The translations under genes and the position numbers were made by a program. From positions 18,503,290-18,567,289 of the forward strand of contig JAMKCF010000013.1 in NCBI GenBank assembly GCA_023634235.1: a stretch of DNA of 64,000 nucleotides. Reading direction: 5' to 3'. This document shows positions 13,101-22,530 of the stretch, piece by piece. The DNA is from Pisaster brevispinus (taxonomy: Eukaryota; Echinodermata; Asteroidea; Forcipulatida; Asteriidae). Within the stretch, counting starts at the first letter, position 1. Each line of letters starts with the position of its first letter. The notes below the pieces were generated by a model. That model searched no databases, was not told the DNA's origin, and saw only the letters and a list, made by a program, of their open reading frames with translations.

Positions 13101-16100
13101 AGTACCTGAAACCACCCCAAAAGTGTTCTAATGTGTAAATGGACATGCATACTTGTACTAAGAACATTTTGACATGAATTTTTTTTCTTTTTCGTTTTAA
13201 TTACCCCCAGTTTTAAATAAAAAATTTGCAGAAAAACTTGATAACCTTTTCAGTAAATTTTTGATGTAAATTTGAGGGTTATTTAAAAAGCAAATTTAAA
13301 AAAAAAATGAAATGAATCAACTCTAAATATTTTTAGTATACGCCTGCATGTCACTTCACATGTTGAAACACTTTTTTTGTGGTTTCAGGTACTTCATAAA
13401 AAATTACAACCATTGGGAAAACTGGTAACAGGATGGGTGCAAAGTAACCCCTTTATTTTGTGTTTCTTCTCATAAGTTAATTGTCCTGACCTTTGCTCTG
13501 TCACGTCAATATTCATTCTTCCATCTCTTTAAGAGTTATTTGTGACAATGTACTCATTTTGCAGTGAACCATGACTTTGAAGCATAATTGCGCCAACATG
13601 ATGACAATTTATTTATTTTTCCTCTGTCATTTCTTTTTACCTTTCCAGGTCAATACCAGACTATCGAGGTCGGTGAACTCAAAGAATTCAATCAGGCTGA
13701 ACTTTGGTAAGAAACAAAGACCCTCATAGGTGATTCGATAAAAGTTTCTGTTTTAATCTTAATTCCTGCCTGGTTAGTTTTACTAGCTACCACAAAAGAA
13801 GGTTAAATCAAGCTAACTTTTGAAAATATTTAGTAGTATTTGTTATCAAGTCTGAATATTGGATAGATCCTGAATAAGCAGAACCTTAAAATTAAGTTGT
13901 TGTTTTTTGTTTTTTTTTTCCATTTTAAGTTTTTTATAAATATTTTGCTTATGTAAAATAAGAATTGTGAATGGTAGTGTATAGTATATAGATACCAGGG
14001 ATTTCCCCAGGCATTTGCTAGCTTATCACGCAAATTACGGATCGCTACATGTGAGAATTACAGCTGATCTACCATCCCACCCCAAAAAAACATATTAATA
14101 AATAAATAAAAATAAAAATAAATTAAAGATTACATTCAGAACTATCATCAAATAATACCATTTAAAATGTTGCAGATTGCACAGTACAGCTTTTTAAACC
14201 TAACATAAACATCAAGTGAAAAACATTCTGAGGACTTTGTTTCAATTCATCGAGGTTCAGCCAAACTTGTAAGATTTAGGTCCAGAATGCCCCACATTCT
14301 TTAAAATACCCTGGATACAGGTTTGTGTAAGAGAAAGTTTATTCCTAATTTTTACATTTAATTTGGTTTTTGCAGCTAAACTTGAAACCCTGGCCGTGTT
14401 TACATGAGAAAGATAAAACATCAAACATAAACATCATTTTTAAAAACTCCCCAGGATGTTGTTTTAATTCAGCATGCTTGGCCATAGTTCAAAATTGAGC
14501 CCAGAATGCCCCACAGTTTTGCAAAAAATACTGTTGAGAACCATGGATACAGATTCATGTTAGTGACAATTTATTCCTTTTTTTGGGCAGCAAAACTTGG
14601 AATCCAGGCCGTGTGTTGTGCCAGAAACTTCAGCGTGACTGGGCGGTCCCACAAGGCCACACAAGGGGTGTACATGTACTCACTAATGAAGCAGTGTTTA
14701 AGAGTAAGTACACTTGACATGACGTAGTGTGCTTTAAACTGCAAAATACAATATGGTTTTTCAACCTCCAATACCGGGGGAGATAATATCGAATAGAAAT
14801 TGTCCACTATATTCTCTAGTGTGGCATCAATGAACTTGGGAAAAACCGAATTGACATTTTCTGTGCCACCATATACACCATATGCATGCAACTAGGGCAT
14901 TGTTCGCACGTGCGTGCTACACCCTTGCAACAGCTCCCAAAAGCTTCTTGAAACCTGTTTGGCACCTTATCAAAACTATCCCCAGTAGCTTCCGGGACAG
15001 CTTCACCCGGGGTCGTTTTTCATCCCGCTTAAAATTGTTTTGCTTTCCAAATTCACTATGGGATTGTTCCTGGACAGCTGAGCTGTATGTTTACATTCTA
15101 TGAGATTAGACCACAAGCAGTTAGATCATTGTTCTACTGGAAGCCAGGCTTGTGGTTACCACTGAGCAAGGTCACCTGTTTGTGGTTTTCTAGACAAGAT
15201 TAAGCTAACACTGGAGTATCACCTGGAGTATGGACTGGGGACTGCAAAATTTATAAGAAAAATTAGATGTGTTTTATGCAGTTATCATTCAGCAGTTGGT
15301 AAATTCTGTTTGACATTATGAAACCTTTGCTTAAAAAAACAACTATCTCACAATGATTATGTAGAATGACTATAATGTGCGTGATGAAAAGACTTTTTTC
15401 TTTAGCATATATTTGTGTTTAGTATTGGGTTGATTGAGATTGATTACAGCGGAAAACTTAACTAGGTTGTTCCATGCAGTCTTCTTTCATATATACTTTC
15501 CAAGAAGTGTAAATAAAAACCTTCACGTGAGTAATATTTGGCCATGATGTAGAATTGCATGAACATGCCTACTCAAACAACTGCAATCACGATGGGATTG
15601 ATGTTCACAATAAGGGATCAATATTTGTATTACAAGATATTTAAACATCATCCTTCTTGTCCAAAATTAATAGCACAAATGTTTTGAACATTTCAATACT
15701 GTTTTGGTAAAGGTTAATGGGCTAAAAGGCCTCCCCACGAAAAAGTCAAATAAATCACGGTTGAATAGAATACCTGCAAGGGTTGTGAGATCTTATCACT
15801 GGCCAAATCGCTGACAGCATAGCAGGGAAGTATAAACAAACTCCAGCACAGTGATGTGGTCATGGAGCAATAAACTAGAGCTCCATGGTGTGGTCAAGCT
15901 TGGAAAGAAAGTAAACAATTCATCCCAACAAGAAAAACTCGACCGGAACAGTTTCCTGGAAATTACATGGGAATAGTTTTGATAAGGTGCCTTACTCCAT
16001 GCAGGGGTTACTAAAAGGTGGACATGCCTTCATATCAACATACCTCCTAAAATTTGGATCCTAGTTTCAGACCTTTTTGTTAGCAGTGACTCTCATCCCT

Positions 16101-16194
16101 TCCTAACATTTGTTTCCGTTCATTTTCTTTGACAGATAAATCACTAAGGAAGTTATTGGATCCAGTGCACTATGTAGCTATTGTACTGACGTGA
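1057..16194 (+). CDS. DCAF15: DCAF15 homologue (DDB1- and CUL4-associated factor 15), 13 exons
   Basis: Predicted exons: 1057-1152, 3742-3869, 4543-4687, 5940-6043, 6625-6761, 7374-8666, 10679-10767, 11075-11203, 11576-11685, 12407-12462, 13649-13706, 14591-14703 and 16136-16194. All borders are GT-AG, all phases join, and the total is 2517 nt (838 residues plus stop). DCAF15 is the substrate receptor of a CRL4 ubiquitin ligase and binds DDB1 and DDA1. The match to human DCAF15 (about 600 residues, from memory) is collinear: LKNIVD (near residue 62), HVFLGFSKDGQFVLSYT, VRLFSEEEIQQDLY, HTKYELSPPFPSF, VKQLTMDAEHY, SFTDYDMQIL, LTNEAVFK and a C-terminus ending IVLT. The pattern C185-x2-C188...C226-x2-H229 fits the reported structural zinc site. 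The extra length lies in the low-complexity middle encoded by exon 6. The start ATG has A at -3 and G at +4. Confidence 0.93.
2118..2196 (+). repeat. tRNA-derived SINE head in DCAF15 intron 1
   Basis: TAGCTCAGTTGGTAGAGC gives a perfect tRNA D-arm and A box, and GGTTCAAATCC gives the B box at the right distance. The outer acceptor pairs and half of the anticodon stem are mismatched, so a functional tRNA is unlikely. The region that would be the anticodon loop reads ATGTTAA. A T-rich tail follows. This fits a decayed SINE made from a tRNA. Confidence 0.7.
2957..3045 (-). mobile_element. LINE 3' tail fragment in intron 1
   Basis: Read on the minus strand, this carries a GAGGGCCCC word, GATCAGCTGTGCTGGATGGG, a CACCCTCCTTAAAT segment and an ATAAAATAAA tail. 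That order is typical of the 3' end of L2/CR1-like non-LTR retrotransposons in fish and marine invertebrates, as I recall them. No coding part remains. Confidence 0.55.
3742..3869 (+). CDS. DCAF15: DCAF15 exon 2 (residues 33-75)
   Basis: The acceptor TTTTCAG precedes 3742 and the donor GG|GTAAGT follows 3869. The exon encodes RSLFGKIPGRLGIPLKNIVD, which matches the human [20 protein letters not shown] segment of the N-terminal domain. It ends in phase 2, and the split glycine codon is completed by exon 3. The exon also begins with ATG, so a shorter isoform that starts here cannot be excluded. Confidence 0.92.
4543..4687 (+). CDS. DCAF15: DCAF15 exon 3 (residues 75-123)
   Basis: Starts after TTCGCAG and encodes HVFLGFSKDGQFVLSYT followed by YVYQLFWWRF. 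These correspond to HIFLGFSKCGRYVLSYT and YIYHLYWWEF in the human WD40-like N-terminal domain. The donor AAG|GTCAAA is weak but is the only one that keeps phase 0 into exon 4. A second possible acceptor lies upstream at 4519-4520. The 45-bp minisatellite begins about 35 bases after this exon. Confidence 0.9.
4723..5750 (+). repeat. 45/46-bp minisatellite in DCAF15 intron 3, 23 copies
   Basis: The unit holds AGAGAGATGTCTGGGTGTCA then a G-run, AGGGGTTACAATGTAGACC. I count 23 occurrences of GAGAGATGT. Units are 45 bp with four Gs in the first run and 46 bp with five. Because 45 is a multiple of three, long open frames appear on both strands; they have no splice or homology support and are not genes. 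The distal copies carry shared variants (GTCCGGG, TTACACTG), so the array has local subfamilies. Confidence 0.95.
5940..6043 (+). CDS. DCAF15: DCAF15 exon 4 (residues 124-158)
   Basis: The acceptor TGTGCAG precedes the exon. It encodes VSEVRLFSEEEIQQDLYIAL then CSWPTDSSKVLVYG, equal in order and spacing to [31 protein letters not shown] in human. It ends in phase 2 before GTTAGT. Confidence 0.92.
6625..6761 (+). CDS. DCAF15: DCAF15 exon 5 (residues 158-204), first half of zinc site
   Basis: Read from the acceptor CTAG at 6623-6624 to the donor GCAG|GTACGT. It encodes YVTITAVPSLTPCPKC, aligned to IYVSTVAVPPPGRCAAC in human, and holds two of four predicted zinc ligands, C185 and C188. The loop between exon 4 and this strand is about ten residues shorter than in human. 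The 5' border is less certain than the other exon edges. Confidence 0.85.
7374..8666 (+). CDS. DCAF15: DCAF15 exon 6 (residues 204-635), large disordered exon
   Basis: The acceptor ATTGCAG and donor GACA|GTAAGT bound 1293 nt. The first 60 residues finish the N-terminal domain: CCLQHSFAVHTKYELSPPFP gives zinc ligands C226 and H229, followed by LVVLNTGDSIIALAVNVGD. The remaining residues are rich in Ser, Thr, Pro, Asn and Gln. They include an acidic patch near residue 369 (TDDEVENEEDL) and no known fold, and correspond to the disordered linker of human DCAF15 though much longer. The open frame runs on past the donor to a stop near 8722, so intron retention would give a truncated protein. Confidence 0.92.
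9045..10465 (+). repeat. 65-bp minisatellite in DCAF15 intron 6, about 18 copies
   Basis: The unit contains AAACAGCAGGACAAGTTCTT, then ATTTGAAATCAGTAGTCTCC and TGATTCCTAATCTACTCCAG. About every other proximal unit carries an extra ATAAATAAAAAA stretch, giving 74-bp units and a 65+74 alternating order in 9100-9690. The array is broken at 9694-9890 by an unrelated insertion. Confidence 0.95.
9694..9893 (+). mobile_element. LINE/SINE 3' tail inserted in the 65-bp minisatellite
   Basis: About 200 bp of T-rich sequence interrupts a repeat unit between TTCTT and ATTTGAAATC. It ends with GCAATTCGGCTTTTTGGCCG, then CCATGTTTGC, AATAAACC and (AAT)n. That is a typical non-LTR retrotransposon 3' end with a trinucleotide tail. 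It must be younger than the array it splits. A 60-codon open frame inside has no support as a gene. Confidence 0.7.
10679..10767 (+). CDS. DCAF15: DCAF15 exon 7 (residues 635-664)
   Basis: The acceptor TTTTTAG and donor GAG|GTACCA bound 89 nt, phase 1 in and phase 0 out. It encodes FDYHSMVPLVVCGTQKSPMV, which aligns with the start of the human C-terminal domain (ISLPFVVTDLRGRNLRP). Confidence 0.88.
11075..11203 (+). CDS. DCAF15: DCAF15 exon 8 (residues 665-707)
   Basis: The acceptor TTTGCAG and donor GAC|GTAAGG bound 43 codons, phase 0 on both sides. HVEVKQLTMDAEHYL, the conserved tryptophan in HAPWAKRY and SFTDYDMQIL match YLTVEQLTLDFEYV, HDATWGHQF and SFSDYDIVIL of human DCAF15. This is one of the clearest matches in the gene. 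Confidence 0.93.
11576..11685 (+). CDS. DCAF15: DCAF15 exon 9 (residues 708-744)
   Basis: Starts after CATTAG and ends CA|GTAAGT. It encodes SVVVMVIALIRAWPEP, aligned to the hydrophobic strand NQVLINIGLLLLAFPSP in human. An acidic tail (EFDDDP) follows. Confidence 0.86.
12407..12462 (+). CDS. DCAF15: DCAF15 exon 10 (residues 744-763)
   Basis: A 56-nt exon between TTTCAG and ACAG|GTAGAT. It encodes LYETGFKFSWNLKTG, matching TYHTSLKVAWDLNTG in human. Confidence 0.88.
13099..13396. mobile_element. MITE-like inverted repeat in DCAF15 intron 10
   Basis: AAGTACCTGAAACCAC at 13101 is matched by GTGGTTTCAGGTACTT at the right end (about 13379-13394). The pairing continues imperfectly inward for about 65 bases on each side, around an AT-rich centre. 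Size and shape fit a non-autonomous DNA transposon. No clear target-site duplication was found, so the family is unknown. Confidence 0.6.
13649..13706 (+). CDS. DCAF15: DCAF15 exon 11 (residues 763-782)
   Basis: A 58-nt exon between CTTTCCAG and TTTG|GTAAGA. It encodes QYQTIEVGELKEFNQAEL, matching IFETVSVGDLTEVKGQTSG in human. It ends in phase 2. Confidence 0.87.
14196..14402 (+). repeat. Tandem copy of the intron 11/exon 12 border with decoy acceptor
   Basis: This segment and 14413-14617 are homologous in tandem: both contain CATAAACATCA, CCAGAATGCCCCACA, GGATACAG and TTTATTCCT, then a pyrimidine tract and GCAG. The upstream copy then reads CTAAACTTGAAACCCTGGCC, where the real exon has CAAAACTTGGAATCCAGGCC. 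Used as an acceptor, the copy would create an immediate TAA in frame. It is therefore a dead pseudo-exon. Confidence 0.8.
14591..14703 (+). CDS. DCAF15: DCAF15 exon 12 (residues 782-820)
   Basis: Starts after TTGGGCAG and ends AAGA|GTAAGT. It encodes LQRDWAVPQGHTRGVHVLTN followed by EAVFK, matching [25 protein letters not shown] near the human C-terminus. A decayed tandem copy of its first bases lies 215 bp upstream and is listed separately. Confidence 0.9.
14959..15997. mobile_element. 1-kb element with about 120-bp inverted ends in DCAF15 intron 12
   Basis: GGCACCTTATCAAAACTA at 14961 recurs inverted at 15980-15997. The similarity continues inward through about 120 bases on each side (TTCCaGGaaac, CTTTCCAA and GAGCT words in the same order). 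The shape is that of a non-autonomous DNA transposon. The interior holds no recognisable transposase. No exact target-site duplication is visible. Confidence 0.55.
16136..16194 (+). CDS. DCAF15: DCAF15 exon 13 and stop (residues 820-838)
   Basis: Starts after TTTGACAG and encodes KSLRKLLDPVHYVAIVLT then TGA at 16192-16194. The human protein ends CSLKVLADSERYTWIVL, so the stop position agrees to within one residue. No AATAAA signal was seen in the first kilobase downstream; an ATTAAA near 16613 is a weak candidate. Confidence 0.92.
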
Positions 16195-18750
16195 TAATCG
16201 CTGCCAAGTATAACTTCCCCACTTCTCTGCTGGCTGTGAATCATACGAGATCCAATTTCATCAAGAGGTTTTGACTCGATTTACCTGACACAATAAGCTT
16301 AGTTGCACCATTTTGAGAGTCAATGTCCCTGTGTGTTTATACAGTGTATTGTGCTTGTTAGGAGACACAGCGTTTACACGCTTACCACAATTTTCATACG
16401 TAATTTGACTCCCAGAACGGCGTGGCAGACAGTAGCGGCATGTGATGTTGGTGCAAGGGAACAATAGACCTATATTTTGCGAAGTAACAGCCGTAAGTTT
16501 TGTCAACCTTTGTTGGTAAAAGCATGGGCTGCCTTCACTGCAAAAAAGGGAGAAAATACAATAATTTCTAATTTATTACAAATGCTTTCAAATAAGCCAT
16601 ATCATTGGTAAATTAAATGTTCTACCCCCAAAAAAATACATTCTTTATAAAGAAAAAAAAAGGCAGATTTGAGCCAACCCAGTTATTGTGATACTAAGGC
16701 CGCCATTACAAAGTGGTGGTCAGTGTTTGTAAACAATAGAAGTGTTTGTCAACAGAAATTATAGACCTTTCTTCTGGCCATCTTGATCTGGTTTCCTTTG
16801 TTCTGTATGATGATGTGCACTCTAATAGCCACTTCTTAACAAGGTACCAGACTATTTTGTCTTGCTAGCCTCACTGACACTCAGTTGAATAGCACTCAGC
16901 ACTAATGCTACAAATAGAATTTAGAAGCTTAGTACCCTGATCTCAGACAATCTTTCAAAAAGTACCAATGTATGCCTGCCTACATTGTGTCCCAGCTTTG
17001 TGTTTACTTGTGTGTACTGACTGTACCAATGCGGTCAGGCATGTCGATGCAGTGATGAACAAAAGTTAAGTCATTAGTGCAGAGTGCTATTGAATGGAAG
17101 TAAAATAGAATGGCAATACCATGGTGAAGTATGGCTGCATTAATGGTTTACTCGCTTGAAAAGTGAGACCAGGACTGTTTTCTGCTTGCGCAAACATTGC
17201 ATGCATTTATACACAAATGCTCATGCTCAGTTGAACCAATTATGTTAGTGCAAAGCTGACATACTGATGTCATAATGACAGCCCACAGTCATGCCATTTT
17301 CTATGCAAACAGAAACTTCACCCCAACTACTGAGTGCCACGCACCACTGAAAAATCCAGTTTAGTTATTTTTTTGGCAACAAAATAATGTTCTTTACTTA
17401 CCGTTTTGCTATCTTTAAACTGTTTTGCAATAAGAACACCTCAGAATAACACGTGCGACCTGTTGCTGACATTAGCCAGCCTTGGCATTGCACAATTTGT
17501 TCCACCAGAAAGTGTTTGCGAATATTTACGTTTGCAATGTCCGCACAAGGGTAATGCACCCCTAGGCCAGATCTAATATTGCCTGGTAACCTGTTCTTTG
17601 TTACATAGATATTATCTGTGCTCAGAAAATGTGTTTGTTTAAAAAACTGTATTGGTTCAAGGAAACAGAGGCCAAGGTCAAAGTGTACAAAGCTTCTATA
17701 GCGCCAAAATGTTTTCCTTTGAGTAGCAGATACAAGTTACCAGCCAAAATGCCCTCTGATTCATACTGTTTGTGGCTGTTTCCCGGGTAATGTTAGCTTA
17801 GCAGGGAAATATGCTGAGCATTATTTTCTGAATAACAACCGTGTGAAATTTTGCCAAGGAACACATGTGCACCAGGGTTATCAACAGTCAATGCAAAATA
17901 ACATCAGAATTTGATTTGACTTTGGACTGTACACTACAGTACTTGTAATGTACTTAAGTTTGTACCGACTTATTTGTATAGATAAATTTTTAATTTTTTT
18001 TCCGTTTGGCATCCACTGGAAACTGATTAACATTTGTGGCAGTGCTGTGAGAGTTGCTAATGAAATGGTTTTTTTGTTTATTTTTATTTTATTAAAAAAA
18101 AAGTCAATACAGTTGCATGTGTGAGTACATGACAGAAGAATGGATTCGTATTGACCCAATTCACCCAACGTCATCACGTGATAAATCTTGCTTGTGCCAT
18201 TTCAAGAGTCACTTTCCCAGTGTGTTCCTGTGCAGTGTGCATTTCAGGCAAATGGTGTAGCGAGATGCACTCTGAATCATTTTGATATCCCATGTGGCAT
18301 ATGGCAACAGCACATTGTTTTTGTGTTCCTGTGAACGCTTTTTCTCTTGTTACGTGCACCTAAACCTCCCTATAATGAACTTGCTTTTTTATTATTAAAT
18401 GTCATTTTACCGTTATTTATTTGATATTTAATCTACTCCATACTTTTCTTCAGTATTTCAGAAAGTGTTTATTACAAATTTGTATTATGTTTTGCGATTT
18501 GAGGGTTTGTGAATTATAACAATATGTGGACATTATTTGTGAAAATGTATTTGTTGGTGTCTTCAATTATGACAAATTACATGTGTGAGACATAGAATAA
18601 TTTCAAGATTGTCTAGGGAATAATAAGCATAACTAATATTCGCAACCATTTGTTAATAGTGGAACTGTTTATTATGCAGAAAGTATTAAACTGACATATG
18701 CAAACTGATCTGTAAATATTTCTATGTTTCAGTATTCTAACGTGTTCAGA
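16195..18750. other. Gene-free flank downstream of DCAF15
   Basis: No coding exon is supported. Two diverged segments, about 16257-16440 and 18165-18340, resemble each other in direct orientation (shared GCACCATTTTGAGAGTCA-like and CCAGTGTGTT-like words). They are listed as a dispersed repeat of unknown type. On the minus strand their short open frames share the pattern HTGxxTLxM, but nothing more supports a protein. Confidence 0.45.
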
Positions 18751-18807
18751 GTTTGGGTTGTAAAGGGCTAGGCCTGGACTTCCACTTTGGAGTTGGTGCT
18801 TCAGTCA

Positions 18808-18868
18808 AGTCAAGGATGAGGTTAGGGTTAGTTTTTGGAGTAGGGTTTTTGGTTAGGGTTGGGGTTCA
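18808..18868 (+). repeat. Short telomere-like patch
   Basis: GGTTAGGGTTAG, GGTTAGGGTTGGGGTT and related words lie within about 60 bases. This is a small interstitial telomere-type sequence in the same orientation as the array at the right end. Confidence 0.6.
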
Positions 18869-19214
18869 CCCCCATGTTCTGACACACCTATGTTTTGACA
18901 TTATTATGTTCCGACACCCCTATGTTCTGAATTCCACAATGAGAAAGGAATCCACTATTCAAAGTGGATAAAATAAGTGTAACTGACGACTAGTAGAAAA
19001 GGTTCATAAGTCAACTCACAGCCACTCTTAGACTACTTCTGATAATCCATGTGATGGCACAGGTTACGATCATTACATCACCAGACCCACGAAGTGACAC
19101 AAAAGTCAAACGGAAGGAAACTAATATTTTGTAGAAAAACGCCTTGGAAAGAAGTACACTTTTTAAAAACTGTTTTGAACTTACATTTTTGAGTCGCTCC
19201 ATTAAATTTTTGAC

Positions 19215-19612
19215 ACATAATAATATAGCGCATATCACCGTGGGGTCCCTATGCGCTTAGAAAAGAGAAAGAAATAACTTGAAAAGGCAGAAAAGAATAA
19301 ATTAACTGTGATAACATTGATTGAACAAATGTGTCTTAACCCGGGTTTTAAATAGATCAGTAGTTTCAGCCAGCTTGACATTGTTGGGTAAACTGTTCCA
19401 GAGATGAACAGCAGCGTTCTGAAAAGAGCGAGAACCCTAGGATGTAGATGTGATAGCCGGGGCTAAGAGAAGATGTTTGTTCTTTGAACGTAGGTTTCTA
19501 GCCGGTTGATACTGTTGAATTAAATCCTGGAGATAAGCAGGGGCTGTACCATGAAGACAATGATAAGTTAACACCAATATCTTAAAATCAATATACTTAT
19601 AGTTAATGTGTT
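19215..19612 (-). pseudogene. LINE reverse-transcriptase C-terminus, broken
   Basis: On the minus strand a frame from about 19600 to TAA at 19302-19304 reads IDFKILVLTYHCLHGTAPAY, then LQDLIQQYQPARNLRS, a stop codon (TAG), and FQNAAVHLWNSLPNNVKLAE followed by FKTRVKTHLFNQCYHS. This is the hallmark C-terminal end of ORF2 in CR1/L2/Rex-type non-LTR retrotransposons. The 3' tail follows with AGCGCATAGGGACCCC and GCGCTATATTATTATG, as in such elements. The copy is 5'-truncated and carries an internal stop, so it is dead. Confidence 0.88.
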
Positions 19613-20165
19613 AAAATACTTAATTATCTCATTATTTTGCTATATTTGTGTGTAATCAAAGCGTTATTGGTTCATAAAAATTAATGTCACTTCGTGAAAA
19701 GACTAAAAACTGACTCTAACATGTGCATGCAGTTGGCGTCACTTCATAAAAATGCTTAACCCGGATCCATACATGTGCGCGTAGTTTGTGTCACTTCGTG
19801 AAAACACGAAAACATGCATCACACAATGTTGCGGGTGCACAGAAAGTTATGTTATGCCATTGTAACAACTGGTACTCGTTACTTTAAAAGTACATTTTTT
19901 CTGAAGTCTTTACATTAATGTGATAAAAGTAGTTTTATGATTATAAAAAAAATATTTATAGATTATTCAAAGCAGCATTTGTGAAAAATGCTTTCAAAAA
20001 TATAGGGATGTCTTTTTTTATTCATTACAATAATTCAAATTCTTGGGATATCCTCGACTACCAAAAAACACAGAACGCATGTTGAAACTCTATGACTAAT
20101 GACAAGTGAATTAACTCATTAATTTCATCATGTTTTCATTCTCTGTGCAAGTCATAGTTAAAATT

Positions 20166-20412
20166 TACAGGAGCTCAGGCTTCATAAACGTATGAAGCCT
20201 TAAGCATATACACTGCCAAGTCAATGTGATTTAACAAGCATACAGCAGGCTTCACACGGTAGAAGCCTCATAAAGCATGTACACTGCCAAGTCAATGCGA
20301 TTCAACAAGCGTACAGGAGGTTTCATATGTATGAAGCCTCTACCAGCCTTTTACATGGCAAGTCAATTTGATTCAACAAGCGTACAGGAGGTTTCATATG
20401 TATGAAGCCTCA
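20166..20412 (+). repeat. About 71-bp tandem repeat, 3.5 copies
   Basis: Units share TACAGGAGGTTTCATATG, TATGAAGCCTC, CACTGCCAAGTCAATG and GATTCAACAAGCGTAC. Each unit contains the inverted pair AGGCTTCATA/TATGAAGCCT, so a small hairpin recurs along the array. Confidence 0.8.
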
Positions 20413-20502
20413 AGTGTTCACATCATAAGGTAGTCCAGCATTTTGATCAAATTTGGCCCAAGTTTTCATATAGCGTTTTTAGGCTCTAAAATCATGATGT
20501 TG

Positions 20503-20628
20503 GCGTGAATATTCGATTCTGATTGGTCGATCCATAGCAACAAGGATTGTGATATAAACTGTTATTTTCAAGCAAACTTGAATATTCGATTCTGATTGGT
20601 CGATCCATAGCAACAAGGAGTGTGATAC
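20503..20628 (+). repeat. Two direct copies of a 47-bp segment
   Basis: TGAATATTCGATTCTGATTG and the following GTCGATCCATAGCAACAAGG occur at about 20505 and again at about 20578, a 73-bp shift. The word GATTGGTCGATCCATAGCAA is typical of short dispersed repeats, but the family is not recognised. Confidence 0.8.
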
Positions 20629-20724
20629 TTTTTGAGGCTTTGCATGGCGAGGTATCAATGTATATTCGGTTTGCGGTAACACCATGTGTATATCTATTAG
20701 CTATGTATTCCCTAAATAGTAAAA

Positions 20725-21500
20725 GCAACACAGAAGGTATTGGCTTCGATGTGTTTTATGGTAATAGAAAAGTTGTTGATGAGCAGTGTCTTATCTTGAT
20801 TGTTATTTCTAGATTGATCATTATTTGACAAGAAGGGCCTACATCATTGTTGGTTTACAGACCCCAGCTTGTTGCTTGCTTTCACCAACAACATTGACAT
20901 TTTTTTCAATGATCAGACTACATCTTTTCTCAGTGATCTGTCCAAAGAAAGTCATTTAAAAATCGATAGCTACAAAAATCTGACTGCTACTTTTTCACTT
21001 GAGTCAAAAAGGTAACCATAAGATCTCATTTTAGTCATGAGGAGCGAAAATTGGCGGGGGGAGGGGGGGGCAGACTTGGCATCCTTTCATTTTATATGTA
21101 AAATGACTTTCTCTGTAGAAATCATTGAATGAAACTAAACTAATCGTTTTAAACGTTTTGATTTTGGATCTTTGTATAGTTGATCTCAGCTTGTGCTTTT
21201 ATTATCTTTGTTCATGACTTATCAATCTCACTTCTCGGCAGTTCCATTTGTGTGATTGAATTCCGAACAATTCCAGTCTGTCCCAACATCTGAGAAGGCT
21301 AACTCTACTTTTGAGGGTCTCAGAGTGAAGTTGATGGAAAAACAGAGTCAGATTACTTTGAGGAGCTCACCTGTTAGTGATAAAGCTGTGAGATGAGGCA
21401 CAAGTTGATCAAGAGTGGAGACACCTCAGAATAGGACCAGTTGATGGAGAGACATCCCCAGAGGTGGAGGACAACAAGGTATGCACCATGTTTTACAGGT
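20725..21500 (-). repeat. Block B, left-arm copy
   Basis: Homologous in inverse orientation to 48757-49440 and 53461-54240. It contains GAAAAGTTGTTGATGAGCAG, GAAGGGCCTACATCATTG and an open frame on the + strand at about 21257-21392. That frame reads EQFQSVPTSEKANSTFEGLR, then VKLMEKQSQITLRSSPVSDK, AVR and stop. The related frames in the other two copies stay open. Gene status is unproved. Confidence 0.7.
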
Positions 21501-21514
21501 AAAAACCATTACCT

Positions 21515-21570
21515 TCTTTTCTCCCCCTCCCCCTCCCCCACTCTCTCTCTCTCGCTCTCTCTCTTGAGAA
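21515..21570 (+). repeat. Pyrimidine-rich microsatellite
   Basis: C-runs pass into CTCTCTCTCTCTCGCTCTCTC. This is a simple sequence repeat with strong strand bias. Confidence 0.9.
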
Positions 21571-22329
21571 TTTTTGTCTCTCTTTAAAACCTTTGATAAA
21601 AATGTGTAGTTAAATATTTTAACAAAATGGGTTTTTTTAAAACTAACCATCAACAGGTTTTTTTTATATATATATTTTTAACAAATCGTCAACAGTTTTC
21701 TAACTAAACTCATCAGTATTTCAAGGTTACTATTTACTCAGAATTTAGTGAATAGTACTCCTTCCTGGTTTCTGGTTCATGGTTTTATTTGTTTTGTTTT
21801 GTTGTCTCTTTTCTTTCTTTGGGGGGGGGGGGCGGTGAGGCTACAAAATGACAACCCATTATAATGATATTTGTTAAGACAACAATCAGTTTGCTGTTCC
21901 TTTTCACAATCTTTACTTGAAAATGAAGTAATTAACGACAATTACTTATTTTGGTGTGTACAGGAAATGTCCAGAATGGTCACGGGTAGCTTTGGAATTT
22001 ATACAAGTTTATACAAGAAAGGAATGCCGCTCTGCAACAAAAGCCTTGCATAACTGATATTCAGGAGTAGTGAATGCTGACGATGCGCTGCAGATAGGAT
22101 ACCATGAACAATGTATTAGTCACGTTGAGCCGAGGATAACTCAGATGGAATACCTGACATTCTGCGTAAATTTGTTCCAAGGATACATACTTGTGCTCTG
22201 TAGTACTTTGAGTGCTTGGGATTACAACTCTAGAGTGTAACATCGTGACAAATTTTTATATCAAGACATAAAGTCTGGCTTCCATTTGAAATTGGATATG
22301 AGGGTCTGGATGTAAAGGATTCAAGTTCT

Positions 22330-22530
22330 GTGGATTATAAAAATTATTATTTATTAATTAATTTATTTATGTATTTATTCATATAAGTATATAGTTATTT
22401 ATTTATTTATATATATATGTATTTATTATTTATTTATTACTTTGTTTGTATTAATTTATTTGTTACTTTACTTATTTATTTATCTATTTATTTTGCTTTT
22501 CTTATTTACTTTTTTTCTTTTTATTTAACT
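22330..22530 (+). repeat. TTTA-type low-complexity tract, left arm
   Basis: Repeated TTTATTTAT words with almost no G or C. The corresponding place in the right arm (42190-44270) has grown to about 2 kb of the complementary AATAAATA type. Confidence 0.9.

Noticed and set aside
16261..18359. Zinc-finger-like minus-strand frames (HTGxxTLxM)
   Set aside because: Only a short resemblance between two diverged repeats. The Cys and His spacing does not form a finger.
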